Positions 48,755 to 59,916 of a stretch of 64,000 nucleotides of DNA are shown here, piece after piece (position 1 is the stretch's first letter; every line of letters begins with the position of its first letter). Source of the DNA: Cordia subcordata (lineage: Eukaryota; Streptophyta; Magnoliopsida; Boraginales; Cordiaceae); the NCBI GenBank assembly GCA_028554755.1, contig JAPTOF010000006.1, forward strand, positions 242,501 through 306,500. The letters are read 5' to 3'. Below the pieces are notes generated by a model. The model did no database searches and was not told the origin of the DNA. It saw only the letters and a list, made by a program, of their open reading frames with translations. Both the position numbers and the translations under genes were made by a program.

Positions 48755-49470
48755 CATCTGCAACTTCTCTTTTTTTATGTAATTCCTACCAACGTAATAA
48801 AAGTCATAGTCTACCTTTTGGCACTACATCTTTGACTGGTTCTAGGCCTCTTGAGTTAGTCTTTACCGATGTTTGGGGTCTTTCTCCCATTCGATTTGTC
48901 AATGGCTATTCGTATTATATGCTATTTGTTGATCACTATTCTAAGTACTCATGGATTTTTCCACTTGCTCATAAATTTGATGTTTTTTAGATGTTTGTTT
49001 GTGTCAAAACTCTTGTAAAAAAATAATTTAATCACAATCTTCAAACCATTTACTCTGATGGTCGAACGGAATACAAAGGGTTGAGGAATGTTTTTGCTCA
49101 ACTTGGTATTCAACACCTAGTATCACCACCATACACTCCTCAACACATTTCTACTGTAGAAAGACAACACCGGCACATTGTCGAAACAGGTGTCACTTTC
49201 CTTCGTTGTGTCTCTCTTCTGATTTCTTTTTGGTCGTTTGCCTTTGAGACTGCAGTATATTTAATCAATCATCTTTCAACTCAACTTCTCTCTAACATCA
49301 ATCCATTTGAGAAACTCTTTAATAAACCATCAAATTACTCTAAATTGCGCATTTTTGGCTATTTGTGTTATCCTTCGATGCATCCATATGCAGCCAATAA
49401 GCTTAAACCTCGATCTCAACCTTATGTTTTTTTGGGATATTCAAGTGTGCATAACGCTTTCGTGTTTTGA
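48755..49470 (+). pseudogene. copia integrase region
   Basis: KSHSLPFG is followed by RPLELVFTDVWGLSPIRFVN, then SYYMLFVDHYSKYSWIFPLA (catalytic-core part with the first Asp). Further on come VSPPYTPQHISTVERQHRHI (third acidic residue), then FGYLCYPSMHPYAANKLKPR and YVFLGYSS. Stops at about 48990 and 49030 break the frame. Confidence 0.85.
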
Positions 49471-49979
49471 GCCAAAATCTCTTAAGTATTATTTTTCAAG
49501 ACATGTCAGATTCTTTGAGAAGATTTTTCCTTATACTGCCATTACTAAAGAAAAGTTTGATTTTTCTGACTCAATTTCTTCTTGGTTAGCTTGCCAAAGT
49601 TTTGAGTCCTGTGTATCTTCTCTTCCATCTAATTTAAGTCCTCTTATGCCTGACCTACTTATTGCTTTTGTTCCTATTAGTCCTATGTCCACTTCGTTAT
49701 CTAATCATAACAACATTAATTTATCAAATAATTGTCCTGATTCCATTCAACCATCTTTTACTACTGTTATAAATACTCATGTCCATGCCAATTGTGCTTC
49801 TGAGTCCACTACTGAACCAGTCTTTGTTGAGTCCATTCCCTGTCCCGTTGACAGAAGTAATCAGGCCTCTAGTGTCCAGTCTCGACATCAAATGGCCACT
49901 CATTTTAAAAATAACATCACAAAGCCAAAACAGATTTTTTCACTCAGAGCTATCAAAGAGTCTTCAATTGTCTTGAGCC

Positions 49980-50640
49980 AACTTTAATCCGTCAGGCTCT
50001 TAAAAATCCAAAATGGTGTGTTGCCATGCATGAAAAACTTAAGGCATTAGCTAAAAATATTACATAGGCCTTTGTCCTTCGTGAGTCCCGTTTTAATGTT
50101 GTGGGTTGCAAATGGGTATATCGAAGTACGCAAAATTCTAATGGTTTTATTTCTCACTTTAAAGTGAGACTTGTTGCAAAGGGATTTAATCAATGCATGG
50201 GGCTAGATTATAAAGAAACCTTCAGTCCAGTTGTAAAACCCACCACTACAATTCATGTTGATTTCACCTTGGCAATGTCTAATGGATGGAAAATTAATCA
50301 GTTGAATGTAAATAATTCATTCTTGAATGGTTTTCTGATAGAAGATGTTTATATGCTTCAGCGCTCCAGGTTTTGTTGATAAACTGAAGCCAACACGTGT
50401 GCAAACTAAATCTCTCGCTATACGGCTTAAAACAAGCCTCTCGCGCATGGTTCATGGAGCTTAAATCTTTTATTCTGTCACTTGGTTTCAAGGGTTCATG
50501 TTCAGACTCATCATTGTTTATTTACTCCAACGGTTCTAATATTTTGCATATATTTTGGTATATGTTGATGATTTGTTAGTGACAGAAAGCTCTCCAGAAC
50601 CATATTATTAAAGAGGAAGCAATTTTTAAAAGATCTTGGA
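49980..50640 (+). pseudogene. copia reverse transcriptase region
   Basis: [49 protein letters not shown], then LYGLKQASRAW (about 50408) and the YVDD motif near 50560-50575 (in a shifted frame, followed by LLV). Frameshifts near 50378 and 50550 break it. Confidence 0.85.
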
Positions 50641-50721
50641 CAGTTGAGCTATTTTTTGGGAGGCGAAGCAATTCTTTAAGGAGGAAGACTTTTGCTGTCT
50701 TAGATAAAATACGTATGGGAC

Positions 50722-51537
50722 TTGCTTGCACGATTCAATATGGACTCTGCCAAGTCAGTAAGTACGCCTCTTAGCTGCTCAAACAAATTGTCCTTAGTCG
50801 ATAGTCCTCCTCAGGAGGATTCCTCTTCTTATAGAAGTCTAATTGGAGCACTTCAGTATTTGGTTTTGACAAGATATAATACTGCTTTTGTAACCAATAA
50901 ACTTGCTCAGTACATGCATGCTCCTACAGTAAATCATTGGACAGCTACAAAGAGACTTCAACGATATTTAAATGACACCATTGCATAAGCCTTTTTGATT
51001 AGAAAGGCTTCCACCTTGTCACTAACGACTTGTTCAGATGCAGATTGGGCAAGAGATGGTGACACTTATAATTCAACATCTACATATGTCATTTTTCTAG
51101 GCATAGCACCTGTTTCCTGGTGCTCTAAAAAGCGAAGGACTATAACACGCTTATCTACTGAGGCAGAGTATAGATCCATTGCTTCGACAACAGCTGAGCT
51201 TTGTTGGTTAGTTAATCTTCTTACAGAGCTTCATGTTCAATTGCCAGCAATACCTAAATTACTCTATGATACTATTTGTGCGACATACTTCTGTGCAAAT
51301 CCTGTGTTTCACTCTCATATGAAGCATTTGGCTATTGATTATCACTTTGTTCGTGACAAAGTTTCATCCGGTGAGATTCAAGTTGCATGCGTCTCTCCTG
51401 GCAATCGGTTAGCTGACTTATTAACTAAACCATTGCAAAAAGGTCGCTTCACTCTTCTTTGTTCCAAGATTGGTGTCACAAATGGTGTCACCATCTTACG
51501 GGGGCATATTAAGGATGATTTATCTAGTGTTAACTAA
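50722..51537 (+). pseudogene. copia RNase H region
   Basis: PQEDSSSYRSLIGALQYLVL, then SDADWARDGDT, VSWCSKKRRTITRLSTEAEY, HLAIDYHFVRDKV and RLADLLTKPL are classic copia RNase H landmarks. One in-frame stop (50986) splits it; the rest is open to 51537. Confidence 0.9.
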
Positions 51538-51685
51538 GTCTTCTTTGTACAGTTGAATTGATTTTTGAATATTTGAATTACTGTTGTGGTCTCTACATGT
51601 AAGGCCTAAATCACTGCTATCTTACATCTTGTACTGTTATAAATACTGCAAATATACAAAGTAATAGAATTATTCTTTCCCTGCA
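51507..51685 (+). repeat. 3' LTR
   Basis: It starts TATTAAGGATGATTTATC (the left copy starts TGTTGAGG) and shares GAATATTTGAATTACTGTTG and TCTACATGTAAGGCCTAAAT with the 5' copy. It ends near CCCTGCA. Divergence between the LTRs is clearly visible by eye, so the insertion is not recent. Confidence 0.7.
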
Positions 51686-53764
51686 TATTTCAGTCTCTTT
51701 AGGAGAATGTCATTTCCCCCTAGGAGTTGTAGCATAAATCCCAAATTCCTCCATCAAGATTTATTTTCACCCACTTTTCCCCATAATAGTAAATTTCACC
51801 AAACAATGTCTTATCTTAGTTATTCTTTTATTTTTTGTGTTAAGTTTTTAAATTGTTAGTTTATAAAAAGTTATAGTTTGAAATTAAAAAAAAATTTAAT
51901 TTGATACACACACATATATAAAAGAAGATTTTATTTAATTTTTTTATTAATTTGTATAATAACTATTTTTACTTTTTATTTTTATTTTTAAATGGTTAAC
52001 TAGTTGAAAACATGATGCGATTGGATAGGAAAAAATAATTCAATTTGAAATATATATTAGAAAATAATTGTTTTAAAGTGAATTTAATTTTTCTTTAATA
52101 GTGTGTATAGGGCAGTTTTTGTAAAATAAGTAGCTTTTTTTTTCTTTTTTCTTTTTTCTTTTTTCTTTTTTCTTTTTTCTTTGTATTTTGATTTTTTTTT
52201 GTGATTCTTTATTTTATTAGTGACTCATCGATCTATTCAATGATTTTATTAATTTTTTTGTCTACTATCTTTCTTTTTCTTTTCTTTTCTCTTTTGGGTT
52301 ATAAAATTTTTAAAAAAATAAAGATGCCTTTAATATAAGGCTTTGTTTGGGAAAATTGAAGTCATGGGGGAATATGGGTAAAACTAAAACTTTATAGGGG
52401 AATTTAAGATTTAACTGAAAACTCATGGGAGGGAATGGGATTTACTCGTTTCATATACCATAAAATCTTGAAAAACTAAATACGAATTCATTGGTTTAAG
52501 ATGCACGTCTCCAAAAGCTATGGAACTCGTCGGTCTTTTGTCCAAATGGAATGACTTTTTTTTTTATTTTTTGTTTAAAGTGATTCATACACAGTATGTC
52601 ATAAAATCTTGAAAAACTAAATACGAATTCATTGTTTTAAGATGCACGTCTCCAAAAGCTATGGAACTCGTGTATCGGTCTTTTGTCAAAATGGAATGAC
52701 TTTTTTTTTATTTTTTATTTAAAGTGATTCATACATAGTATGTCAAGGCCTCATCAACTTTTTTTAGAAAAGCCCTGTGACTCTTCCTTTGCCAAGCTTG
52801 GATAGGATAGCTGAGCTAGTACAAATTAATAGCACAACAAAAGTAAAATGTCTTTCTCATCATTAATATGTTTGCTCACAACAATTATGACCTCTTTAGG
52901 AAAATTGATGACTGCATCAAAGATGCAGTGTTAGTGCATTCGAGAATATTAATTGGCTAGTTATAAATAACTCCTAAACTATGGAACAAAGAATTATCTC
53001 AAATATACACATTTGAAGATTACACAAAAGAGAATAAGATACAATGATATAGAATGCAATAAAAACAAAAATTAAAAATGAGCTACCTTCTCTTAACGAT
53101 TAAAGTTAGCCCCCTCATTTTGAATTAAACCCAAATAAGAATTGAACCCACGGTTTTTGGTCATACCCTCATACTTGAACGGGTCTAGTCTTTTTTCGTG
53201 TGTGTGTGTGTGTGGTCTGGTCAGAGTGGGGAACGGTGGCAGCCTTCAAAGATGGACCGAATGCGAAGAGTATGAGAACGAGGGTGACAGCAAAACTCCA
53301 ATCAAATCCACAAACGTGGAAAACGAAGACACCACGGAAACCCAGCCCATAAAACCAAGGACGCCGACCTTGTTATTGTAAGCCTCGTACTTTGTCCTCT
53401 CACCAAAAATCCAGCTAATTAACTAACGAACAACATTGCCGTAAAAGGAAAAAGATCCCTCACCCTTCTCACCGCAAACTCCATTCTTTGCTTCACCACC
53501 ACACCACGCCACAAGTCAAACAAACATCTCTTCTCACCTTTGACCCTTATCCATGATCATATCCAAATGAGAAAATCTTGTTGTTTTACTGCTTCCTTCC
53601 ATTAGATTAGAGGCAACCATCAATTCTTGTGAGAAATTGCGATCTTTTTGGCTAAAAATATCCCCCATAAGGCTAAAATCATATCAAAGTTTACAACTTC
53701 ATACTCATGATGAATAGATAGTCTTTCCTCCCCATTTGACAATCTCTTTGATTGTTTAAAAATC
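51686..53764. other. Intergenic, copia element to START gene
   Basis: AT-rich spacer with a CTTTTT repeat (about 52140-52180) and a 143-bp tandem duplication (52458-52743). A TGTGTGTG run is at 53200-53214. The START gene's promoter and leader lie at the right end. No gene is supported. Confidence 0.5.
52458..52743 (+). repeat. 143-bp tandem direct duplication
   Basis: Two adjacent units share ATAAAATCTTGAAAAACTAA, ATACGAATTCATTG, GATGCACGTCTCCAAAAGCT and ATGGAACTCGT, then TGGAATGACTTTTTTTTT and AAAGTGATTCATACA. They differ at only a few sites plus a short indel, so the event is recent. Confidence 0.85.
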
Positions 53765-56637
53765 ATATCTTTGTTCTTTTGTATAGTTAAGGCTTTGGTA
53801 GAAGCATTTTTGGAGATATTGGAGAGGCCTACAACAGATGCAATAGTTGGAGAGATGATTATGTTTTTGCTTCCTGTTTGGGTAGCTTTTTTCTTGGGTA
53901 TAATGGTCGGATGGGCTTGGAAACCAAGATGGGCTAGCTTTGGTATTTGTAAATTTGATATTTCAGCTCCTTCTTCACCCTCTGCTTTGATTCCTTCTCC
54001 TGTCAAGGATTATAGTCGTGTCAAAAATTTGGATTCTACCATTAGAAGGACTCCAAGTTTTGGTTCTTGCAATGCACATATCACGTTGGAGAAGGAGCAG
54101 ATTTTTGAGGATGCTAGCTGCAGGTACCCTTTTACACTGCAGTTTTAAAGATTTTGTCTTTATTTTATTTCATTTGATGGTTTTCTTTAAGTTTAGAGGT
54201 TTTGTACGAGGAGATATAGATTCAAGTCTTGAAAATATGCTATTGGCAAAGTACTGTTGTAAAACTGCAGACGAAGTTTGAATATAACAGACCCTAAGGT
54301 TGCATTCATTTGATACTTTTCCTTTAGCTTTGGAGGTTACGTAAAAAGAGTATACATGTCTTGGTTTAAAGTTGTGAAAACATACTCTTGTAAAATTCTG
54401 AATTAAAATTTGCATATTGTCAGAGGCGGATTCCATATTTTTATTTAGTGGTGCTGCAAATACACAATATCCATTTGCTCAATGGCTAAAAATATATAAT
54501 TTAACACTCGTATATAGGTTATTCTTTTCCAGTGGGGTTTAAATTGATTTCTATTAGGCTGCCCTTTTAGTCAATCCACCTATTTTTATAAGAATTAGAT
54601 TTATGCTCTGTTTGTTATAGTCTTATTTTAAGATACTTATCCTATTGAAATAAGGGTATATCTTATAAGATTTAAGAAATCTTATCATGCATCCTATGAA
54701 AATTTAAACCAAAACTATACTTTTTATTTTATAAGAAATAAGCAATCCATCCTATCTTATTTTTTACAACTATAAAATACATGGTACATATGATAAAATA
54801 TTTTAAATCTTATAAGATATCTCTAAATTTCAATAGAATAAGCATCTTAAAATAAGATCATTCCAAACACACTATTAGTCTAGTGGTTATAAGCATCCTG
54901 TGTTGATATAAATGCATATGAAACTGTAGGATGTCGTAGAGGTCCATAGTTGTATCAGCAAATATATGATCTTTTTGCTTGTTGCTTGAAAGTTTTATCA
55001 AAGAAGCAGAAAAAAGAGCCGATTTTACGGCTAGTTTTTACCAGTTTGACAAATGCTGCAACTTAAGTTTGCTATACAAGGCAGAGTTGAATTTATTTCC
55101 TTCTCCAGTGATGACCTTATAGTTCTTACCAAGTCTATTTATTGTATAGTTCATCCCAGTCAAAGAAAGAAGAGAGTACTGTTGTGACTGACGACGATTT
55201 GGAACATCTATGCCATCTTTTTGAGAGGAAAGATGGAGGTCCACCCTGGAATCATATGATGGATCGTTCTACCCCCAGTATCAGCTACCAAGCATGGCAG
55301 AGAGATGTTGAGGTACTACGGTAGATTCTTTGGATGCTATTTGTCTCAGGACAAGTATATGACTTCTTTCATATAGGTGTTGATCCATGTGCTGGTTTTG
55401 GATAACTAGTTTTGATCTTTTGTGTTTGTCAGAATGGTCCTCCTCAGTACTGCAGCAGAACTGTCTATGAGGATGCAACACCTGAACTATTAAGGGACTT
55501 CTTCTGGGATGACGATTTCCGACTGAAGTGGGATGACATGCTTCTACATGCTTCAACTATAGAGGAATGCCCTACTACTGGAACAATGGTGGTGCACTGG
55601 ATACGAAAGGTGAGGATATTCTAATAGTTTTTCCACTGGAACTATCATGGCTTTGGTTTGCAAATATTTATCTTTCTCCTTTCTTCTGCAGTTCCCATTT
55701 TTCTGCAGTGACAGGGAATACACAATTGGCCGTCGAATATGGGAATCTGGAAGGTCATATTACTGTGTAACTAAGGCATGTTTCAGAGAATCCTTCACAT
55801 TGCTGTTATTTATGTGGAACACTGATGAAAGCTGTATTTTGGGATTTTCTGTAAAGACTACTCTGTATTAATCATTGTTTCCCAGTTGTTTGATATCCTG
55901 ACGTTGCCTTTGAGCTTCAAGCTGATTTCCCATTGCTTTAATGCACCAGGGAGTGCCCTGCCCATCTGTTCCAACGAAGGAAAAGCCAAGACGTGTTCAT
56001 CTGTATTATTCGAGTTGGTACATTCGAGCAGGTAAATGGAGCTCAATTTCTAACAAATGCTCAATATGCAAAGTCCTGTTTTGAAGTTTTTCAACTTCTT
56101 TTCGTGTTCATTTCCAGTCGGGTGGTATGTGCTGGCTTCTAACTTCAAAGTTGAGTGACTGAATTCGTTTTGCTGCGTGAAACAGTTGAATCAAGGAAAG
56201 GAAATGGCCAATTGACTGCATGTGAGGTAATATTCTTCCATCACGAGGACATGGGCATCCCTTGGGAAATTGCAAAATTTGGCGTACGGCAAGGTATGTG
56301 GGGCACTGTCAAGAAGATCGAGCGTGGTTTTCGGGAGTATCAGAAGGCAAGGGCATCTGGGGCACCTTTGTCTCGCCCTGCATTTATGGCTCGGATCAAC
56401 ACTAAAATTGATCCTGACTATCTAAAATATGTGGAAGGCAACACTGAATCGAAGGAAACTGAAATGGTGGATTTGATGGAGAAGCGCAAGGGTGGATTGA
56501 ACATACCAAAGCTCCTCATCATTGGCGGGGCTGTAGCGGTTGCCTTTGGTCTTGACCGGGGACTTTTGGCTAAGGGGCTTATATTTGGTGCTGGCAGAAG
56601 GTTTGCAAACATTAGGAGAGCATGTCCAAGGACATGA
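53765..56637 (+). CDS. START-domain lipid-transfer protein with membrane anchors (5' end uncertain)
   Basis: Plant START-domain protein of the polyketide cyclase/lipid-transport superfamily (CP5-like). Exons are 53765-54123, 55150-55312, 55433-55609, 55692-55775, 55950-56031 and 56186-56637; phases agree (438 aa if translation began at 53765). A membrane span, MFLLPVWVAFFLGIMVGWAW, lies near the N-terminus. The START domain follows (LEHLCHLFERKDGGPPWNHM, QYCSRTVYEDATPELLRDFF, TTGTMVVHWIRKFPFFCSDR, EYTIGRRIWESGRSYYCVTK, GVPCPSVPTKEKPRRVHLYY, ACEVIFFHHEDMGIPWEIAK). A second hydrophobic stretch, LLIIGGAVAVAF, is near the C-terminus. The expected start (xxx-SLFFCIVKAL) is ATA at 53765-53767, not ATG, and the open frame upstream has no ATG before a stop at 53711. 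The first in-frame ATG is 53855 (408 aa), or a small upstream exon exists. Intron 4 starts with GC. Confidence 0.82.
54604..54874. mobile_element. Inverted-repeat element, family A copy 2 (intron of START gene)
   Basis: The left end TGCTCTGTTTGTTATAGTCT then TATTTTAAGATACTTATCCT pairs with the reverse complement of the right end, TAGTGTGTTTGGAATGATCT then TATTTTAAGATGCTTATTCT. Inverted ends are about 45 bp. It is 271 bp, non-coding, and lies wholly inside intron 1 (54124-55149). Confidence 0.8.
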
Positions 56638-57513
56638 TTCACAGATCATTCTTTGTGTACAATTAGCTTAGTCATCTGTTGTTACCACTGCTCATGATGA
56701 GCTTTTGTCACTCCCCCCTTGTCCAAATCTGACTTTTTTTTTTGTATGATTTGCTTATAATAATAGATAAGTTTTATTGGACTATGGCAAAAAATTTCAG
56801 CTGTAATGCTATAAAAAGAAATCGAGTTGTCATTAAGTTGCTTTTGCATGTACTTAACAGTAATACATAGGAAGGGTCCACCATATATAGGAATGTGATA
56901 AGTTTTCTCTCGCAAAGTTATAACATTATAGTGAAATGTGAATGGTCTAGACAGCATTCATATTTTCCTTGTCATTTTAAATTGGTGTAACATATGGCGG
57001 GTGGACGAAAGGCCTCAGGATTATTTTATCTATCTGGCAGATGATGCCCATGTTCTTGCATTACAAATGTATATGCAACACTTTCTTTGACTTTTTCTAA
57101 AATACTAGGGTTAATAGCATTAAATTTACTTTATTATTATTTTTTTTCAAGCTACTTCAACATCTTGGCAGAAATTTGGTAGCTTAACTCATACCTATTC
57201 TTTTTTCAAGTGATACCAAAAATTTGCACAAAGATTTTTGATATTATATTTTTGTTTGTCTTAAAAATAGTATTTCATCTTGAAAGTCCAACCACCCCAT
57301 CATGGAATCCTTGAAATATTTGGAACGAAATGCATATATTTTGGCACACGAACAGAATAGCATAAATTCATATCCCTAAACTTTGGGCGGGACAGAGATT
57401 AACTAAAATCCCAAATCATCCAAATCCCATGCTCATCCTTACTCTAAAGAGAGATACTTTAACGTTATTTGGTAATGAATTTCAAGCTTATGACAATTTG
57501 CTAAGCGGCCCAT

Positions 57514-57721
57514 GGCCTGCTTGGTTTGTTTTTTTTTTTTTTCCACCAAAAAAAAATTTACTTTTTTTCTGAAAAAGATTATATCAAATTTACAATAACC
57601 ATTTGATTTAATTTTCAAAAAAAAATCAAATGCAGTTTCTTTTTAAATGCTAATATTTTTAGCTTGAAAAAAAAAAATTGTTAAAAAAAATACTTTTAGA
57701 AAAACCAATCCCAACGCACCC
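57514..57721. mobile_element. Inverted-repeat element, family B copy 4
   Basis: It starts GGCCTGCTTGGTTTGTTTTT. The interior has AAATTTACAATAACCATTTG then ATTTAATTTTC, the reverse of the copy 1 core. The right end ACCAATCCCAACGCACCC reverse-complements to GGGTGCGTTGGGATTGGT. Confidence 0.65.
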
Positions 57722-57795
57722 ATATGATTTCAGAGCCGACCAGACCTCCAAGACCATTTATGCCCCTAGTATTCATGCTTCTTAACTAAGAACAT

Positions 57796-57993
57796 CTTTC
57801 GATTGATTTTTTTATTCATTAGAAAATATTGTTCCGAAATTTTTTTGTAATAAATATTTAAATTACTTTTAAAAAAATAAATTTTTCAAGAAAAAAAAAG
57901 ATTCAATTTTAACTTTTTTTATAAGTCAAAATTTTGAGCTTTAAAAGGGGGGGAAAAAAAACGCTTTTAAGAGAAAAAAGTAATCGAGTTGAG
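57796..57993. mobile_element. Inverted-repeat element, family B copy 5
   Basis: CTTTCGATTGATTTTTTTAT at the left, then a core of TTTGTAATAAATATTTAAAT, and AACGCTTTTAAGAGAAAAAA then GTAATCGAGTTGAG at the right. It lies about 75 bp from copy 4, so the two are near neighbours. Confidence 0.55.
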
Positions 57994-58757
57994 CCATTAT
58001 GCCATGAGAGGAAAGGGATAAACAGCGTATGCATGCTCCAAATGGGCCTGGACAACACACATGTATTTTGGCTCATACTTTAAAAGGCAATCTTTTTTGT
58101 GGACCCCAGCGGGAAATATTTCATGTTGGCTCACACAAGGGCTGGCTGAATCGTCAGATGAATAATTCATCAACCTCAAAGGAAATACCCACATGTTTTG
58201 CCAGTTCGAACAGGGAAAAGAGGGAACCAAGAAAGGAAATTGATCCCCTCGGCAAAGTTGCCCCTAGTGGTGCATACATGATCAGCAAGATTAGATAAAA
58301 ATTAAACAAAATAAGAGTGTCTACAACAGTCATTTTATCACCAAATTTTACCATAAAAGCCACCGAAAACAACTGAATCAGAAAGCTTAATAATATAGAG
58401 AGGAATAGATATCCAATGCCATACAAGAATTGAACGTCTGGCATCGACCCAGGTCAAGAATTTAAACTAGTAGCTTCCTTTGATTAACAGCATCTAGAAA
58501 TGTGGCCAATATTTGGGCAAACAATCGAAGGAAACAAAGCAAATGCTGTTAGAAACGCAGATTTTAACCTTACAACTGACTTGAATTAAAAGGAGAAACT
58601 TTCAAACACGTTCCACATCCACTAAGAACAAATGCATAACTCAACACAAAAATGTTTAATTAATTCGAACTCAAATTGGTTTCCCCTAAATTGGTAAGAC
58701 AACCAAAAACTAAAAAAAAAACAAAAACAAAAACAAAAACAATTGTGAAAGGAGCTC

Positions 58758-58920
58758 CTAATCAAACAAGCTGAATCCCATGTCGTCATCACTCTCTTCC
58801 TTCGGCTCCTCCTGAAAATAAACATTCAAGCATTTTATTTTGATCAAAATGAACACAATCACTGTATCATACCAATTAAACTTTAACTCAAATTAAAGAG
58901 AATCGACCATTTGCATCATC

Positions 58921-58954
<34 letters not shown>

Positions 58955-59599
58955 ACCTTCTTCTCCTCCTTTGGAGCAGCTGCCTCAGCAGCACCGCCAC
59001 CAGCAGCAGCAGCTGGAGCAGCGGCGGCCACAGAGGCACCACCACCAGCACCAACGTTCATGATAAGGTCTTCAATGTTTCTCTTCTCGCATAGCTTGGC
59101 AAAGAGACTCGGCCAGTATGACTCAACGGTCACATTTGCTGCCTTCACCAACGTAGCAATCTTCTCCGCCTAGATTTCCCATAAAAAAAAAATCATAAAA
59201 CACAACTACATAAATACAACCGCGATATAATAAGTGTGCGTATGTACACATATATTTAAATACAACAATTTCAATAAACTTATATGCACAAACTATATAT
59301 TTCTTCATAAGAAGTGTGCGTATATATAAATTAAACCCATATATACTCTATTTACATGCAATAATTTAGATAACAATGAATCCAAACATTCAAATATATT
59401 TCGCCGCAATGCATCAGAAAATGAGTGCTTACATGTTTTACATACATTCGCTCATAAAATGCATATAACTAACGAGTACAGGAGGTGGGTATATGTATGT
59501 ATGTATGTATAGAGAGAGAGAGAGAGTCACCGTGACAGGGATGCCGTCATCGTGGAGGATCAAGCAAGCGTAGGTGCAAGCGAGCTCTCCAACTGACAT
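58758..59599 (-). CDS. RPP1: Large ribosomal subunit stalk protein P1 (60S acidic ribosomal protein P1), copy 1
   Basis: P1 pairs with P2 on P0 to form the 60S stalk that recruits elongation-factor GTPases. Minus-strand exons are 59531-59599, 58957-59169 and 58758-58811, giving 111 aa with matching phases. [20 protein letters not shown] opens the helical N-terminal dimerisation domain; [20 protein letters not shown] and [20 protein letters not shown] follow. Then come the Ala/Gly hinge and the acidic end [17 protein letters not shown], the conserved P-protein tail. If intron 2 is retained, the frame runs into a Lys-rich tail ([12 protein letters not shown]) before a stop, because the donor sits next to an A/AAAAG run. 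Copy 2 lies about 1 kb upstream on the same strand. Confidence 0.95.
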
Positions 59600-59734
59600 T
59601 TTCTACTAGTCTTTTCGTTGATCTACAAAAAGTTCCAAGTGATAAGATTCAAACCTATGTATTATCAGCCTAATAAATATGTCAAAAGAAATGAAATGTA
59701 AAATGTTTTTTTTTTCCCCCTTTGACGCAAACCT

Positions 59735-59766
59735 GACGGAGATGGAGACGGAGACGGAGACGGAGA
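59735..59766 (+). repeat. GGAGAC hexamer tandem repeat
   Basis: GGAGATGGAGACGGAGACGG then AGACGGAGA, about five units, 135-170 bp upstream of the P1 copy 1 start codon. On the gene's own strand it reads GTCTCC, so it may be in the leader or core promoter. Confidence 0.75.
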
Positions 59767-59849
59767 ATGCGGCTTCAAAGGGATTAGGGCGTCCGAGCTC
59801 TCAACAAATGTATGAAGCAGCAGCTATCAGGCATTTTATATCGTCGGCA

Positions 59850-59916
59850 TTAGGGTACGTTTCTCATGGTCCCTTGTATATACTGGGCTCTCTGTAATGC
59901 AACGTACAATTGGGCC
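59850..59916 (-). promoter_or_regulatory. Telo-box-like and site II motifs upstream of P1 copy 1
   Basis: ACCCTAA (minus strand; TTAGGGT at 59850-59856) with TGGGCT at 59884-59889 and TGGGCC at 59911-59916. The pairing of a telo-box with site II elements is a known mark of plant ribosomal-protein promoters. The motif here is one base short of the full AAACCCTAA. Confidence 0.45.

Larger units (their letters stand above)
46571..51685 (+). mobile_element. Decayed Ty1/copia LTR retrotransposon with a plastid DNA insert
   Basis: A 5.1-kb element flanked by direct repeats of about 180 bp (46571-46749 and 51507-51685). Between them, in copia order, lie gag with a zinc knuckle, protease, integrase, reverse transcriptase and RNase H. 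Every domain is interrupted by stops or frameshifts. No standard tRNA-Met primer-binding site is visible after the left repeat, so that part is probably deleted. A purine-rich ACGGGGGCA precedes the right repeat. No exact 5-bp target duplication is seen. About 520 bp of plastid-derived DNA split the region between protease and integrase. Confidence 0.9.
56638..58757. other. Intergenic, START gene to first P1 gene (convergent)
   Basis: 3' flanks of two convergent genes with two family B elements (57514-57721 and 57796-57993). About 58020-58440 has ORFs on both strands with no recognisable similarity. No gene is supported. Confidence 0.5.

Noticed and set aside
46571..51685. Whether the copia element could be active
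   Set aside because: Stops and frameshifts in every domain, a plastid insert, no visible primer-binding site and diverged LTRs.
53620..54006. 128-codon minus-strand ORF opposite the START gene's first exon
   Set aside because: The plus-strand frame carries the family's membrane span and splices cleanly into the START domain.
58029..58444. Overlapping ORFs on both strands downstream of the START gene
   Set aside because: No motif or family match in either frame. The composition is spacer-like.
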